Part shown: piece by piece, positions 1 to 9,060 of the stretch | How positions within the stretch are numbered: position 1 is the first letter of the stretch | Layout: the number at the start of each line of letters is the position of its first letter | From: an uncultured Bacilli bacterium | Lineage (GTDB): Bacteria > Bacillota_I > Bacilli_A > RF39 > UBA660 | DNA length: 64,000 nt | NCBI GenBank assembly: GCA_934101225.1 | Contig: CAKOQK010000003.1 | Location: 1 to 64,000 of the forward strand | Reading direction: 5' to 3' | Notes under the pieces: generated by a model | What the model saw: only the letters and a program-made list of their open reading frames with translations | Database searches by the model: none | What the model was told of the DNA's origin: nothing | Program-made: the position numbers and the translations under genes

Positions 1-90
1 GAAAAAAATCTCTTGCAAACCCGCATAAAATGGGAATTCAAGGGATTTTTATATGCTACAACTGTCAAACTCAGGAGTATAACATAAAAA
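1..90 (+). other. Possible tail of an upstream reading frame at the window edge
   Basis: Frame 1 is open from the first base to a TAA at 88-90 (28 codons, ending TTVKLRSIT). It could be the end of a gene that starts outside the window, or chance. The rest of the 5' region up to 216 is AT-rich and holds no other gene. I do not recognise the sequence. Confidence 0.2.
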
Positions 91-149
91 CCAAATAAAA
101 AAAATCAAAATAATTCATACTCCCATATTTTTACAAATAATTACAAACT

Positions 150-162
150 CTACACATCATAG
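150..162 (+). repeat. 13-base repeat copy 1, upstream of first orphan gene
   Basis: CTACACATCATAG occurs here 55 bases before the first 216-residue gene, and again at 888-900, 81 bases before its paralog. The same word before two paralogous genes suggests a duplicated promoter or operator segment. No clear -35/-10 pair is shared by the two copies. Confidence 0.5.
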
Positions 163-216
163 AGTGTACAATTAAACGTACTATGTTATCATCTAATTAC
201 CAGGGAGGCATTTATA

Positions 217-867
217 ATGAATAATATAGAATTAGAACTATTAGAAGGAGTAAAAGAAGTAGAACAAATTAAAGAAATGTATAAATTTATATCAACTTAT
301 AATGAGTATAAACTTTTATTAGCACATTGTAAAAATAAAGAATATAATTTTCATATATTTTATCCAGACACTGAATTTTCCCCTCCAGAATGTTATCAAA
401 AACAAGTTTATGAATTACTTACACTATTTAAGGATAACGAATTATTATATTTGAATTCATCATATTCTATTAAGAAAATTATATCTTTCTTAATAGATAG
501 TAACACCCTTTTAGTAATTTATCCTTTTAAACATAATTTTTCTATTTATAAAGAAGTTATTGATTTAGAATATGAAATTATAAAAATTAACAATAACAAA
601 GCAACAAATATTGAATATCAATCCATCAATGAAAGCCCACGTTATTATGTATTCTACAATGTCGATGAAATTATAAATACATTTGCTCCGTGGGATTATC
701 TATATAATAATGAAATAATAATAACACCAGGATATTATTTAGACGATAAACTACCATATTATAATAATATTGATATTAATGATATTTTGAAAATTCAATC
801 AATAGATGATATTAGTAAAAAATTAAAAGAAACAAGAGATATTAAAGTTAAAACATTAAAATTATAA
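217..867 (+). CDS. Orphan protein, paralog A of a tandem pair
   Basis: A 216-residue protein that I do not recognise. It has no signal peptide, membrane segment or known catalytic motif and is rich in Tyr, Asn, Ile and Lys. The start is supported by AGGGAGG eight bases before the ATG. It is clearly related to the next gene: both are 216 residues and share ISTYN near residue 25, a Cys-Tyr-x-Lys/Gln motif, NELLYL, an (I/L)ITP-x-Y segment, and the C-terminal pattern QSIDxIxxKxKxxxDxKxKxLK. It is probably cytoplasmic and monocistronic or co-transcribed with its paralog. Function unknown. Confidence 0.75.
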   Translation: MNNIELELLEGVKEVEQIKEMYKFISTYNEYKLLLAHCKNKEYNFHIFYPDTEFSPPECYQKQVYELLTLFKDNELLYLNSSYSIKKIISFLIDSNTLLVIYPFKHNFSIYKEVIDLEYEIIKINNNKATNIEYQSINESPRYYVFYNVDEIINTFAPWDYLYNNEIIITPGYYLDDKLPYYNNIDINDILKIQSIDDISKKLKETRDIKVKTLKL

Positions 868-887
868 ATTAATAAAAAAACATTACA

Positions 888-900
888 CTACACATCATAG
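888..900 (+). repeat. 13-base repeat copy 2, upstream of second orphan gene
   Basis: Exact second copy of CTACACATCATAG (first at 150-162), placed before the paralogous gene at 981. It supports duplication of gene plus upstream region together. Confidence 0.5.
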
Positions 901-980
901 ATTGCAATAACATTTTAAAGATGATATATTAACAATGTCAAGAGAAGATTTAAAAAGACGATAATAATAGGAGAAAACAT

Positions 981-1631
981 ATGAATAACACATTATCAAA
1001 TTTAAATTTAGAAATTGAAAAAGGAATTGAGCAAGAAAACACACTTTACGATCTGCATCGATTAATATCTACGTATAATACCTATAATAAATTATTATTA
1101 AAAGCAGAAAATGATTTAGAAAACTCAAATAGAGTCATCAAAAAAAATTTTCATAGTTGGGATTGTTATGAAAAACCTATTGCAGAATTATTTTCAGGTT
1201 TTACTCAAAATGAATTACTGTATTTAACTGAAGCAGAACATAATGTTTTAATAGATGCTAAAGACATGTTATTTCTAATTAATGATCATACTTTATTAAA
1301 GATTCATTCTATTCATCTAATTGATAGTGATGACCTATGCGACGTAAGTTATAAATTTATACAATTTTTAGATTGCAATGTAAAAAGATATGAAGATAAA
1401 ATATATGAACGTGATCCATACTATTGTACAGAACATTACGAATATAAAGATGCAATCGGATTATTTAGGGGAAAAGATTTAATTACACCAGCTTATGATT
1501 TTGAAAAACAATTTGAATCAATAGACGGTGCTGACATAAGAGATGTCTTAATTCCCCAATCAATAGACGAAATTCATGAAAAAATTAAGTCAGTTAAAGA
1601 TGCTAAAATGAAAATATTAAAAAAATTATAG
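981..1631 (+). CDS. Orphan protein, paralog B of a tandem pair
   Basis: A 216-residue protein of unknown function, paralogous to the gene at 217-867 (shared NELLYL core, ITPAYDFE segment and QSIDEIHEKIKS tail). It is predicted to be soluble and acidic-basic mixed, with no recognisable domain. The ribosome-binding site AGGAGAAA lies just before the ATG. The stop codon sits inside a strong bidirectional hairpin terminator shared with gatB on the other strand. The two copies have diverged well beyond a recent duplication, so both may be maintained. Confidence 0.75.
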   Translation: MNNTLSNLNLEIEKGIEQENTLYDLHRLISTYNTYNKLLLKAENDLENSNRVIKKNFHSWDCYEKPIAELFSGFTQNELLYLTEAEHNVLIDAKDMLFLINDHTLLKIHSIHLIDSDDLCDVSYKFIQFLDCNVKRYEDKIYERDPYYCTEHYEYKDAIGLFRGKDLITPAYDFEKQFESIDGADIRDVLIPQSIDEIHEKIKSVKDAKMKILKKL

Positions 1632-1651
1632 ATCGTTAGTCTATAATTTTT
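1621..1651. terminator. Bidirectional terminator between orphan pair and gatB
   Basis: A perfect 12-bp stem (AAAAATTATAGA at 1621-1632, TCTATAATTTTT at 1640-1651) with a 7-base loop. It has A-run and T-run flanks, so it can stop transcription in both directions. It overlaps both convergent stop codons. Confidence 0.85.
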
Positions 1652-3086
1652 ATTTTAATTTATCTTTTAATATTTCATTAACTTTAACCGGATTTGCTTT
1701 TCCTTTAGTTTCTTTCATAACTTGTCCAACAAAGAATCCAAATAAATTTGTTTTCCCATTATGATAATCTTCGATTTGTTTTTGACTATTTGCTAAAATA
1801 TTATCTACAATTTTAATTAATTCACTATCATCAGATATTTGAACCATACCTTCATCATTAATTATTTTATCAGGTTCTTCTTTTCTTTCTAAACATAAAT
1901 TAAATAATTCTTTAGCCTGCTTAGAAGATATTTTATTCTCACTTAAATTGCTAATAATAACACTTAATCTACTAGGTGTTACAAAACATTCATCTATTTC
2001 AATATTTTCTTTAGAGATATATCCTAATATAGTTGAAATAATCCAGTTAGCTGCTATTTTAGCATCAATTCCTAATTTAATACATTCTTCAAAGTATAAA
2101 GCAATCTTCTTTTCTTTAACTAATATATTTGCATCATAACTAGATAAATTATACTCATTCATATAATTATTTTTACGTTCATAAGGAAGTTCTGGTATTG
2201 ATTTAAATATTCTTTCTTTCCATTCTTCATTTATTTTAATTTTAGGAATATTAGGCTCTACAAAATACTTATAGTCAATCGCATCAACTTTAGAACGCAT
2301 TCTAATTGTTGTACAACTTACATCATCAAATCTTCTTGTTTCTTGTTCAATTTTATCTTGTTCACCATTCTTAATTAGATCAAGCTGTCTTTGAACTTCA
2401 TAATTTATAGCATCCCTAACTCCACTAAATGAATTAACATTTTTAATCTCAACTTTAGTTCCAAGATCATCCGTATTACTTAAAGAAATATTTACATCAC
2501 ATCTAACTTGTCCTTTTTTAGAATCAGCATCAGATATTTCTGTATATTGATAAATACTTCTCATATATTCTAAGAAAGTAATAACATCGTTTACGTCATG
2601 AAAACAAGGTGTTGTAACAAGTTCTAAAAGAGGTACTCCTGCTCTATTATAGTTAATTTTACTTGCCTTCTCTTCATGAGTCATCTGAGCTGAATCTTCT
2701 TCTAAATGAATATTATCAATTCCAACTTTAAAAATACTTCCATCTGCTCTTTCAATATCAATAAATCCATCATATCCAATTGGAGCAGGTATCGTATTTT
2801 GCGTTATTTGATATCCTTTAGGTAAATCAGGATAGTAATAATTCTTTCTTTCAAAATATAAATATTCAGGTTGTTTACAATTAAGAATCTTACTCATCAT
2901 AAGTCCCATTTCAACACATCTTTTATTTACTACTGGAAGAGTTCCCGGAAAAGCCATATCAACAGGTCTAACATTTATATTAGGAGTATCAGAATAACCA
3001 TTCTTAGCACTTGAAAATACTTTACTATTAGTTTTAGAAACCTCACAATGCATCTCAATTCCAATAGTTAATTTATAATCATTCAT
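1650..3086 (-). CDS. gatB: Asp-tRNA(Asn)/Glu-tRNA(Gln) amidotransferase subunit B
   Basis: GatB is the kinase/tRNA-binding subunit of GatCAB. It phosphorylates the misacylated Glu or Asp on the tRNA, and GatA-derived ammonia then amidates it. The 478-residue length is normal. The N-terminus has the typical IGxExHxxV pattern (IGIEMHCEV), followed by the GTLPVVN, YYYPDLPKGYQI and RAGVPLLE signatures of the family. The C-terminal YqeY-like helical domain ends with GxxNPxxVNEILKDKL. An AAGGAGG site precedes the ATG and the start overlaps gatA by 8 bases. It is the last gene of the hisS-asnS-aspS-gatCAB operon. No GlnRS gene is seen here, so Gln-tRNA formation is the likely main job. Confidence 0.97.
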   Translation of the reverse strand: MNDYKLTIGIEMHCEVSKTNSKVFSSAKNGYSDTPNINVRPVDMAFPGTLPVVNKRCVEMGLMMSKILNCKQPEYLYFERKNYYYPDLPKGYQITQNTIPAPIGYDGFIDIERADGSIFKVGIDNIHLEEDSAQMTHEEKASKINYNRAGVPLLELVTTPCFHDVNDVITFLEYMRSIYQYTEISDADSKKGQVRCDVNISLSNTDDLGTKVEIKNVNSFSGVRDAINYEVQRQLDLIKNGEQDKIEQETRRFDDVSCTTIRMRSKVDAIDYKYFVEPNIPKIKINEEWKERIFKSIPELPYERKNNYMNEYNLSSYDANILVKEKKIALYFEECIKLGIDAKIAANWIISTILGYISKENIEIDECFVTPSRLSVIISNLSENKISSKQAKELFNLCLERKEEPDKIINDEGMVQISDDSELIKIVDNILANSQKQIEDYHNGKTNLFGFFVGQVMKETKGKANPVKVNEILKDKLK

Positions 3087-4536
3087 GATTTACCTCCTTA
3101 GCAATTTGATTTTTATAAGGCATAACACTTTCTAAAGCATAAGCAATATTTAAAACATTTTGATCATCGTAACAATTACCAGTAATATTTACCCCAACAG
3201 GTAAATTACCTATAAATCCATCGGGAATAGTTATAGAAGGAAATCCTCCAAAATTACCAACTTGTAAAAATTCATCAAGTACAGAAGTATTTTCATCAAT
3301 CATATCTAAAGATCCATCAATATGTTTAGCAGCACCAACTCCAACAGGCATAATCATTGCATCATACTCTTCAAAATAATCTTTCATTATATCAACAATT
3401 AATCTTCTAACTCTTTGAGCATTAATAAAATATCTCTCTTGATTTTCTTTTTGTAAAACATAAGACCCAATTATAAATCTACGTTTAATTAAAGAAGAAA
3501 AGTTCTTAGTACGATAATTCTTCATCATTTCAATGTAATTTTTACCATCTTCTCTAGGCCCAAAAATAAATCCAGTTAAATTAGACATATTACTTGTTGC
3601 TTCAGCACATGATAATACAACATAAACTGATGGTAAGGCATTAAGAATCTTTTTATCAATAGAAACACCTGTAACACTTGCTCCTATTTCTTCTAATTTT
3701 TTAATTGTTTCATGATATATTTCTAAATGTTTTTTAAGTTCATCATTCATATTAGGATAATTTTCTTCATCAATTAATTCCTTAATATAAAATAATTTTT
3801 TACCTTTAATATTTTTATCTAAATTATCATATAAATGCATATTTGTTGAATCAAATGAAGTCATATCATTTTCATCAATACCTTTCATATTATCTGTAAC
3901 AATTGCTGCATCCTCAACACATCTAGTTAAAACTCCACATGTATCTAAACTAGAAGCAAAAGGAAATAATCCATATCTAGAAATCATTCCATAAGTAGGT
4001 TTATATCCAACAATTCCGCAATAAGCTGCTGGCTTACGAATTGAATCACCAGTATCTGATCCTAGTGCATACGGATAAACTCCTGCCGCAACCGCACAAG
4101 CAGATCCTGCAGATGATCCCGCACACATTCTAGTTCTATCCCACGGATTTAATACTGTGCCTGTATGACAAGTTGTTCCCGTTCCACCCATTCCAAATTC
4201 ATCAAGAGCTGTTTTATTAGTTGGAATAGCACCTGCTTTATACAAATTACTTGCAACAGTAGCATCAAAAAACGGAACATAATCTTTTAACGTATTAGAA
4301 GAACCAGTTGATAATATTCCCTTAGTTGAATAATTATCTTTAATTCCAAAAGGAATACCAGAAAGTAAATTATCAGTAACATTACCTCCTTTAGCATCAT
4401 CTAAAATAGTTACAAAAGCATTATACTTATTTTCTACATCATGAGACATTTTAATAGATTCTTTAACAAGTTCATCACTAGTAACTTTACCACTTATTAA
4501 ATCCTCATGTAATTCTTTAATAGTTTTATTTAACAT
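3079..4536 (-). CDS. gatA: Asp-tRNA(Asn)/Glu-tRNA(Gln) amidotransferase subunit A
   Basis: GatA is the amidase-signature subunit that hydrolyses glutamine to supply ammonia to GatB. The 485-residue length fits the family. The Ser-cisSer-Lys triad region is visible: GIKDNYSTKG (Lys), the Gly/Ser-rich GSSAGSACAVAAG, and GSDTGDSIRKPA (nucleophile Ser in the GDSI segment). C-terminal LPVGVNITG matches the family ending. An AAGGTGGTG site lies before the ATG. It begins 3 bases after gatC and overlaps gatB, consistent with stoichiometric translation of the complex. Confidence 0.97.
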   Translation of the reverse strand: MLNKTIKELHEDLISGKVTSDELVKESIKMSHDVENKYNAFVTILDDAKGGNVTDNLLSGIPFGIKDNYSTKGILSTGSSNTLKDYVPFFDATVASNLYKAGAIPTNKTALDEFGMGGTGTTCHTGTVLNPWDRTRMCAGSSAGSACAVAAGVYPYALGSDTGDSIRKPAAYCGIVGYKPTYGMISRYGLFPFASSLDTCGVLTRCVEDAAIVTDNMKGIDENDMTSFDSTNMHLYDNLDKNIKGKKLFYIKELIDEENYPNMNDELKKHLEIYHETIKKLEEIGASVTGVSIDKKILNALPSVYVVLSCAEATSNMSNLTGFIFGPREDGKNYIEMMKNYRTKNFSSLIKRRFIIGSYVLQKENQERYFINAQRVRRLIVDIMKDYFEEYDAMIMPVGVGAAKHIDGSLDMIDENTSVLDEFLQVGNFGGFPSITIPDGFIGNLPVGVNITGNCYDDQNVLNIAYALESVMPYKNQIAKEVNHE

Positions 4537-4539
4537 TAT

Positions 4540-4830
4540 TTACACCACCTTTGGTAAAACTACTGAAGCACCATCATTTAGATCAGAGTTAGCAAGTAAT
4601 TCTTCTCTTGGAATAGACTCTTCATAAACATCTTCTCTTAATTCAGCATAAAAATCATCAAGAGCATGAGTCATAGGTAAAACTTCGCTTATATTTTCTA
4701 TCTCATTTATTTTATTAATATTTTTATCTATTATTTCAAACTCATCAAATACCATATCAGTTTCATCATCAGTTAAACCAATCATCAGTAAATCAGCCAG
4801 TTTTCTTATTTTTTCTTTTGTAAAATCCAT
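4540..4830 (-). CDS. gatC: Asp-tRNA(Asn)/Glu-tRNA(Gln) amidotransferase subunit C
   Basis: A 96-residue GatC, the small subunit that wraps around and stabilises GatA in the GatCAB complex. It has the family pattern: an N-terminal helix (IRKLADLLMIGLTDDE), a central acidic helix, a linker containing VLPMTHALD, then a C-terminal strand with LREDV and the ending VVLPKVV. A strong AGGAGG lies five bases before the ATG. It follows aspS by about 45 bases and precedes gatA by 3 bases, the standard gatC-A-B order. Confidence 0.95.
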   Translation of the reverse strand: MDFTKEKIRKLADLLMIGLTDDETDMVFDEFEIIDKNINKINEIENISEVLPMTHALDDFYAELREDVYEESIPREELLANSDLNDGASVVLPKVV

Positions 4831-4875
4831 AATTTCCTCCTTAACTTAAAGAAAAAAGAATAAATATTCTTTCTC

Positions 4876-6165
4876 CTATGGATATAATCTATTAGGCCCT
4901 CTAAATATAAATTGAGCATCTCTAATATGATCAAGTCCTAATAACAATAAAGTTAATCTATCTACTCCAATTGCAAATCCGCCATGAGGTGGCATACCAT
5001 ATTTAAAGAATTGCATGTAAAATTCAACATCTTTAGTTAAACCTTTTTCATCCGCATTACGTCTTAAATGATCATATCTATGTTCTCTTTGAGCACCACT
5101 AGTTATTTCCATACCTCTCCATAATAAATCATATCCTTGAGGAACATCATTTTCATCTCTCATATGATAGAAAGGTCTTTTAGCTTTATTATAATCAGTT
5201 ATGAATAAAAATTCAGAACCATATTCTTCCATCGCAAATTTACAAGCTAACTTCTCAGTTTCCGCATTTAAATCTCCAATATCATGTTCCGGGATTTTAT
5301 AACCATATCTTTTTTCTAATTCTTTATATAAATCAAACAATTTAATTCTAGGAAATGCCTTATCAGGAACAATAACTTCTTGTCCAAATCTAGACTTAAT
5401 TATATCTCCAAAATTTTCTTTTAATTTACCTAGTGCATAAGTAAGCATTTCTTCTTCTAAATGCATAACATCTTCATATGAATTAATGTAGGCAAATTCA
5501 AGGTCAAATGAAGTAAATTCAGTACAATGTCTATTAGTATTTGAGTTCTCTGCTCTAAATGCCGGAGCAACCTCAAAAACTCTTTCTAAACCAGAAGCAA
5601 TAGCCATTTGTTTATAAAATTGAGGACTTTGTGCCAAATAAGCTTTATCATTAAAATATTTAACTTCAAACACAGATGACCCTGATTCAGAAGCAGTACC
5701 TATAATCTTAGGAGTATGAATTTCAGTAAAATCATTTTTATATAAATAATCTCTTAAATATTCAACAAACGCACTTTGAATAGGCATAATATATTCTTTA
5801 GCATCACATCTTAAATCAATCCATCTATAATCTAACTTCTTATCAGGTAATGCATTTTCTTCAATTGGGTAAGCCTCTGCTAATGATAAAATCTCAACAT
5901 CATCTGGTAAAAATTCCTTACCACCATCTTTAACATATTCACTCATAACCATTTTACCAGTAAATGATACAAAAGAACCAGTTGTTAAAGCAGCACATTT
6001 CTCAGCAAGTTCTTCTTTAATCTTATCAACAGAAACTTGAATATATCCAGTTCTATCTTTTAATTTAATAAAAATCATATACTTAGTATTTCTAATAGTT
6101 TTAATCATTCCTGAAATTTTAGATAATTCATTTTCTTCTAAATTTTTAATTAATACTCTTTCCAT
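4876..6165 (-). CDS. aspS: Aspartyl-tRNA synthetase, archaeal-type (short form)
   Basis: A class II synthetase of 429 residues: N-terminal OB-fold anticodon domain (about 1-110) and catalytic core with motif 2 (FRAENSNTNRHCTEFTSFD) and motif 3 (GGFAIGVDRLTLLLLG). It lacks the roughly 110-residue GAD insertion of the normal bacterial AspRS, so it is the archaeal-type AspRS2 known from some clostridia and Deinococcus. In such enzymes residues in the OB fold decide whether tRNA-Asn is also charged. At the first position (after GMI in the GWVx-type motif) this protein has Lys, neither the Trp of discriminating nor the His of non-discriminating forms as I recall them, so specificity is open. It lies between asnS and gatC in one operon. 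Confidence 0.93.
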   Translation of the reverse strand: MERVLIKNLEENELSKISGMIKTIRNTKYMIFIKLKDRTGYIQVSVDKIKEELAEKCAALTTGSFVSFTGKMVMSEYVKDGGKEFLPDDVEILSLAEAYPIEENALPDKKLDYRWIDLRCDAKEYIMPIQSAFVEYLRDYLYKNDFTEIHTPKIIGTASESGSSVFEVKYFNDKAYLAQSPQFYKQMAIASGLERVFEVAPAFRAENSNTNRHCTEFTSFDLEFAYINSYEDVMHLEEEMLTYALGKLKENFGDIIKSRFGQEVIVPDKAFPRIKLFDLYKELEKRYGYKIPEHDIGDLNAETEKLACKFAMEEYGSEFLFITDYNKAKRPFYHMRDENDVPQGYDLLWRGMEITSGAQREHRYDHLRRNADEKGLTKDVEFYMQFFKYGMPPHGGFAIGVDRLTLLLLGLDHIRDAQFIFRGPNRLYP

Positions 6166-6183
6166 AAATAATCCTTTCTACAA

Positions 6184-7548
6184 TTAAAATTCACAATTTC
6201 CTGGTGTTCTTGGATAAGGAATAACATCACGAATATTATCAATACCTGTAATATAAATAAGTAATCTTTCAAATCCCATACCAAATCCAGAATGTACACA
6301 AGTACCATATTTTCTTAAATCTAAGTACCAAGAAAGTTCTTCTTTATTCATTCCAAGTTCATCCATACGTTTTACTAGCTTTTCATAGCTTTCTTCTCTT
6401 TGAGATCCACCCATCAATTCACCAGCACCTGGTACTTCTAAATCAACAGCAGCAACAGTTTCTCCATCTTCATTTTGTTTCATATAAAATGCCTTAATAT
6501 CTTTTGGCCAATTCTTAATAAATACTGGTCCATTAAAGTATTCAGTAATATATTTTTCATGTTCTTTAGCAATATCTTCACCATATTCTGGCTCAAACTC
6601 CCACTTAACATCAGCTTTTTTTAAAATAGTAATAACATCTTTATGATCAATTCTTGTAAATTTACTATTAATTAATCTAATTAATTTATCTATTAATCCT
6701 TTTTCAACAAATTGATCTAAGAATTTCATTTCATCTTTCGCATTTTCTAAAACATAACTAACAACATATTTAAGCATATCTTCCATAATGTCCATATCGC
6801 CTTCTAAATCACAAAAGGAAATTTCCGGCTCAATCATCCAAAACTCAGAAGCATGAACTTTCGTATTTGAGTTTTCTGCTCTAAAAGTAGGGCCAAAAGT
6901 ATAAGTTTTCTTAAACGCAGTTGCAAATGTCTCAGCCTCTAATTGTCCACTTACAGTTAATCCCGTTGTTTTTCCATAAAAATCTTTTTCTGGTTCATAT
7001 TTACCACTTGATGCTATACGATTTAAATCAAGAGTTGTAACTTGGAACATTTCTCCAGCACCTTCACAATCAGAACTAGTTATAATTGGAGCATGAAAAT
7101 ATACATAATTACGATCTTGAAAATATTTATGAATTGCCATAGCAGCAACACTTCTTACTCTAAATACTGCATTAAAAGTATTAGTTCTAGCTCTTAAATG
7201 GCCAACTTCTCTTAAAAACTCTCTAGTATGTCTTTTAGCTTGAATTGGATAAGTTTCATCAGCAAGACCAAGAATTTTAATACTTTCTGCCTTAAGTTCA
7301 AAGTCTTGATTTCCACTAGATTCAACAATAGTTCCGGCTACTTCTAAACTAGATCCAACAAGTACTTTATTAATTTCTTCATAATTACTTAAACTAGTAT
7401 CATAAACAACTTGTAAAGTATTAATAGTTGTTCCATCAGATAGTACTATAAAAGCAAAATTTGAACTCTTTCTATGATTTCTAACCCATCCTGAAATTGT
7501 AACTTGTTTTCCAATATAACTTTCTTTAAATAAATCTTTTATATCCAT
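6184..7548 (-). CDS. asnS: Asparaginyl-tRNA synthetase
   Basis: A class II synthetase charging tRNA-Asn with asparagine. It has an N-terminal OB fold (TISGWVRNHRKSSNFAFIVLSDG), motif 2 (GPTFRAENSNTKVHASEFWMIEPE, typical of AsnRS rather than AspRS) and motif 3 (HSGFGMGFERLLIYITG). I choose the fourth possible codon (ATG at 7548) as start, because AGGAG touches the first ATG directly but lies 9 bases from this one. The resulting length of 454 residues is normal. With AsnRS present, GatCAB is not needed for Asn-tRNA unless AspRS misacylates tRNA-Asn. It follows hisS by about 12 bases in the T-box operon. Confidence 0.95.
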   Translation of the reverse strand: MDIKDLFKESYIGKQVTISGWVRNHRKSSNFAFIVLSDGTTINTLQVVYDTSLSNYEEINKVLVGSSLEVAGTIVESSGNQDFELKAESIKILGLADETYPIQAKRHTREFLREVGHLRARTNTFNAVFRVRSVAAMAIHKYFQDRNYVYFHAPIITSSDCEGAGEMFQVTTLDLNRIASSGKYEPEKDFYGKTTGLTVSGQLEAETFATAFKKTYTFGPTFRAENSNTKVHASEFWMIEPEISFCDLEGDMDIMEDMLKYVVSYVLENAKDEMKFLDQFVEKGLIDKLIRLINSKFTRIDHKDVITILKKADVKWEFEPEYGEDIAKEHEKYITEYFNGPVFIKNWPKDIKAFYMKQNEDGETVAAVDLEVPGAGELMGGSQREESYEKLVKRMDELGMNKEELSWYLDLRKYGTCVHSGFGMGFERLLIYITGIDNIRDVIPYPRTPGNCEF

Positions 7549-7560
7549 TATTAACATCTC

Positions 7561-8820
7561 CTATAATTTCATATCTAAATAATCAGATAAATCATTAACA
7601 TTTACTTTCTCTTCTTCTTTAGTAACATTGTCCTTAACGTTTACCATCATATCTTCTAAATCTTTATCATTTAATATAACTAAATATTTCGCATTAAATC
7701 TATCAGCAGCTTTAAATTGTCCTTTTAATCCTTTTCCTAAATAATCCATCTCAGTAGTAAAACCATTTAATCTTAAATTTTGAGCAATATATAAAGCCGT
7801 ATCTTTTTCCGTATCAGAAACATACATAATATACACATCAACATCATTATTAACTGGAATATTTACATGAGCCATATCTAAACACATCATTAATCGATCA
7901 AAACCAATCGCAAAACCAACAGCAGGAACACTTGGACCATCCAAACTTTCTACTAAATTATTGTATCTTCCGCCACCACCAATTGCTAGTGTATCAATTC
8001 CATCAATGTTTACATTAATTTCAAACACTACGTGATTATAATAATCAAGTCCTCTAACCAAATTAGGATCTTCCTCATAATTTATTTCTAATAAATCAAG
8101 TTCTTCCTTTAATTTTTTATATCTATTTAAACTTTCTTCATTTAAATAATTAACTGTCTTAGGAGCATTTTTAATTATATCTTTATCCCCATCAACCTTA
8201 CAATCAAGTATTCTTAAAGGATTAGTTTCAAATCTTCTTTGACAATCTTCACATAAATCTTTAATATGTGGTTTCAAATAATTAGTTAAAGCATCATGAT
8301 ATTTTTCTCTTGATTCTCTATCTCCTAAAGTATTTATTTTAATAACTGCATCAAGTCCTAATAAATTGAAGATATTATAACACAAAGAAATAACCTCAAC
8401 ATCACTAGCAATATCATCTGATCCAATCATTTCAACACCAAACTGTGTAAACTCTCTATTTCTTCCTGATTGTGGTCTTTCATAACGATACATCTTCTCA
8501 TTATAATAAACTTTAACTGGTTCAGTCATATTACCATATAACTTATTTTCAATAAACCATCTAACAATTCCCGCAGTTCCTTCTGGTCTTAAAGTTAAAT
8601 TTCTATCTCCTCTATCTTTAAAATCATAAGTTTCTTTACTAACTAAATCACTAGTTTCTCCAGCACTTCTATGGAACAAACTAGAATCCTCAAATACAGG
8701 AGTCTCTACATTAACAAAATTATATTTTTGGCATATTCCTTTAATAATATCATTAACATATTCTCTTTTCTTAGCATCAAGTCCATAAACATCATAAGTT
8801 CCCTTTGGTTTAGTAATCAT
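7561..8820 (-). CDS. hisS: Histidyl-tRNA synthetase
   Basis: A class II synthetase of 419 residues for tRNA-His. Visible are the N-terminal KGTYDVYG, motif 2 (LTLRPEGTAGIVRW and YRYERPQSGRNREFTQFGVE), the histidine-binding LVRGLDYYNHVVFE and AIGGGGRYNNL, and motif 3 (AVGFAIGFDRLMM). The C-terminal anticodon-binding domain includes VYIMYV and a KxLKGQFKAADRFNAKY segment. It is the first gene of the operon, immediately after the T-box terminator. AAAGGATG serves as ribosome-binding site. Placing hisS first under an Asp-type T-box links His, Asn, Asp and amidotransferase expression to Asp-tRNA charging. Confidence 0.96.
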   Translation of the reverse strand: MITKPKGTYDVYGLDAKKREYVNDIIKGICQKYNFVNVETPVFEDSSLFHRSAGETSDLVSKETYDFKDRGDRNLTLRPEGTAGIVRWFIENKLYGNMTEPVKVYYNEKMYRYERPQSGRNREFTQFGVEMIGSDDIASDVEVISLCYNIFNLLGLDAVIKINTLGDRESREKYHDALTNYLKPHIKDLCEDCQRRFETNPLRILDCKVDGDKDIIKNAPKTVNYLNEESLNRYKKLKEELDLLEINYEEDPNLVRGLDYYNHVVFEINVNIDGIDTLAIGGGGRYNNLVESLDGPSVPAVGFAIGFDRLMMCLDMAHVNIPVNNDVDVYIMYVSDTEKDTALYIAQNLRLNGFTTEMDYLGKGLKGQFKAADRFNAKYLVILNDKDLEDMMVNVKDNVTKEEEKVNVNDLSDYLDMKL

Positions 8821-8837
8821 TTAAATCATCCTTTCTT

Positions 8838-9054
8838 AAAATAAAAAACAAGGATATAATAGTTAAGGGCGAAACATATCCGCTGTGCCACCTTATTTCA
8901 CTTGTTAAAGCCTTTATTAAACTTATATCGTAGTTACCCGGATTATTTTATATAAAGAATGTCTCATAATTATTACATATTAAGTATTTCCACCAACTAA
9001 CTCTCTCTTTAAATATATTGCCTAATAATTACTTCTTCTTTAATAATCAACTAT
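8838..9054 (-). promoter_or_regulatory. T-box riboswitch, tRNA-Asp type, controlling hisS-asnS-aspS-gatCAB
   Basis: Minus-strand leader of about 215 bases before hisS. Stem I closes with AAAGAA/TTCTTT and, above the specifier loop, AATTATT/AATAATT. AGAGAG and TTGGTGGAA mark the distal part. The specifier side reads GAC followed by A (8961-8963). The T-box sequence AAGGTGGCACAGCG is at 8881-8894. AAGG/CCTT and GCG/CGC form the antiterminator around a 7-base bulge TGGCACA. The competing terminator GGATAT/ATATCC (8876-8881 with 8852-8857) is followed by a T-rich run. The bulge base C after TGG would pair with discriminator G73, as in tRNA-Asp (or Asn) but not bacterial tRNA-His (C73). Confidence 0.9.
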
Positions 9055-9060
9055 ACTAAT

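Noticed and set aside
1948..2139. 63-codon plus-strand frame in gatB
   Set aside because: Antisense shadow of an unambiguous conserved gene.
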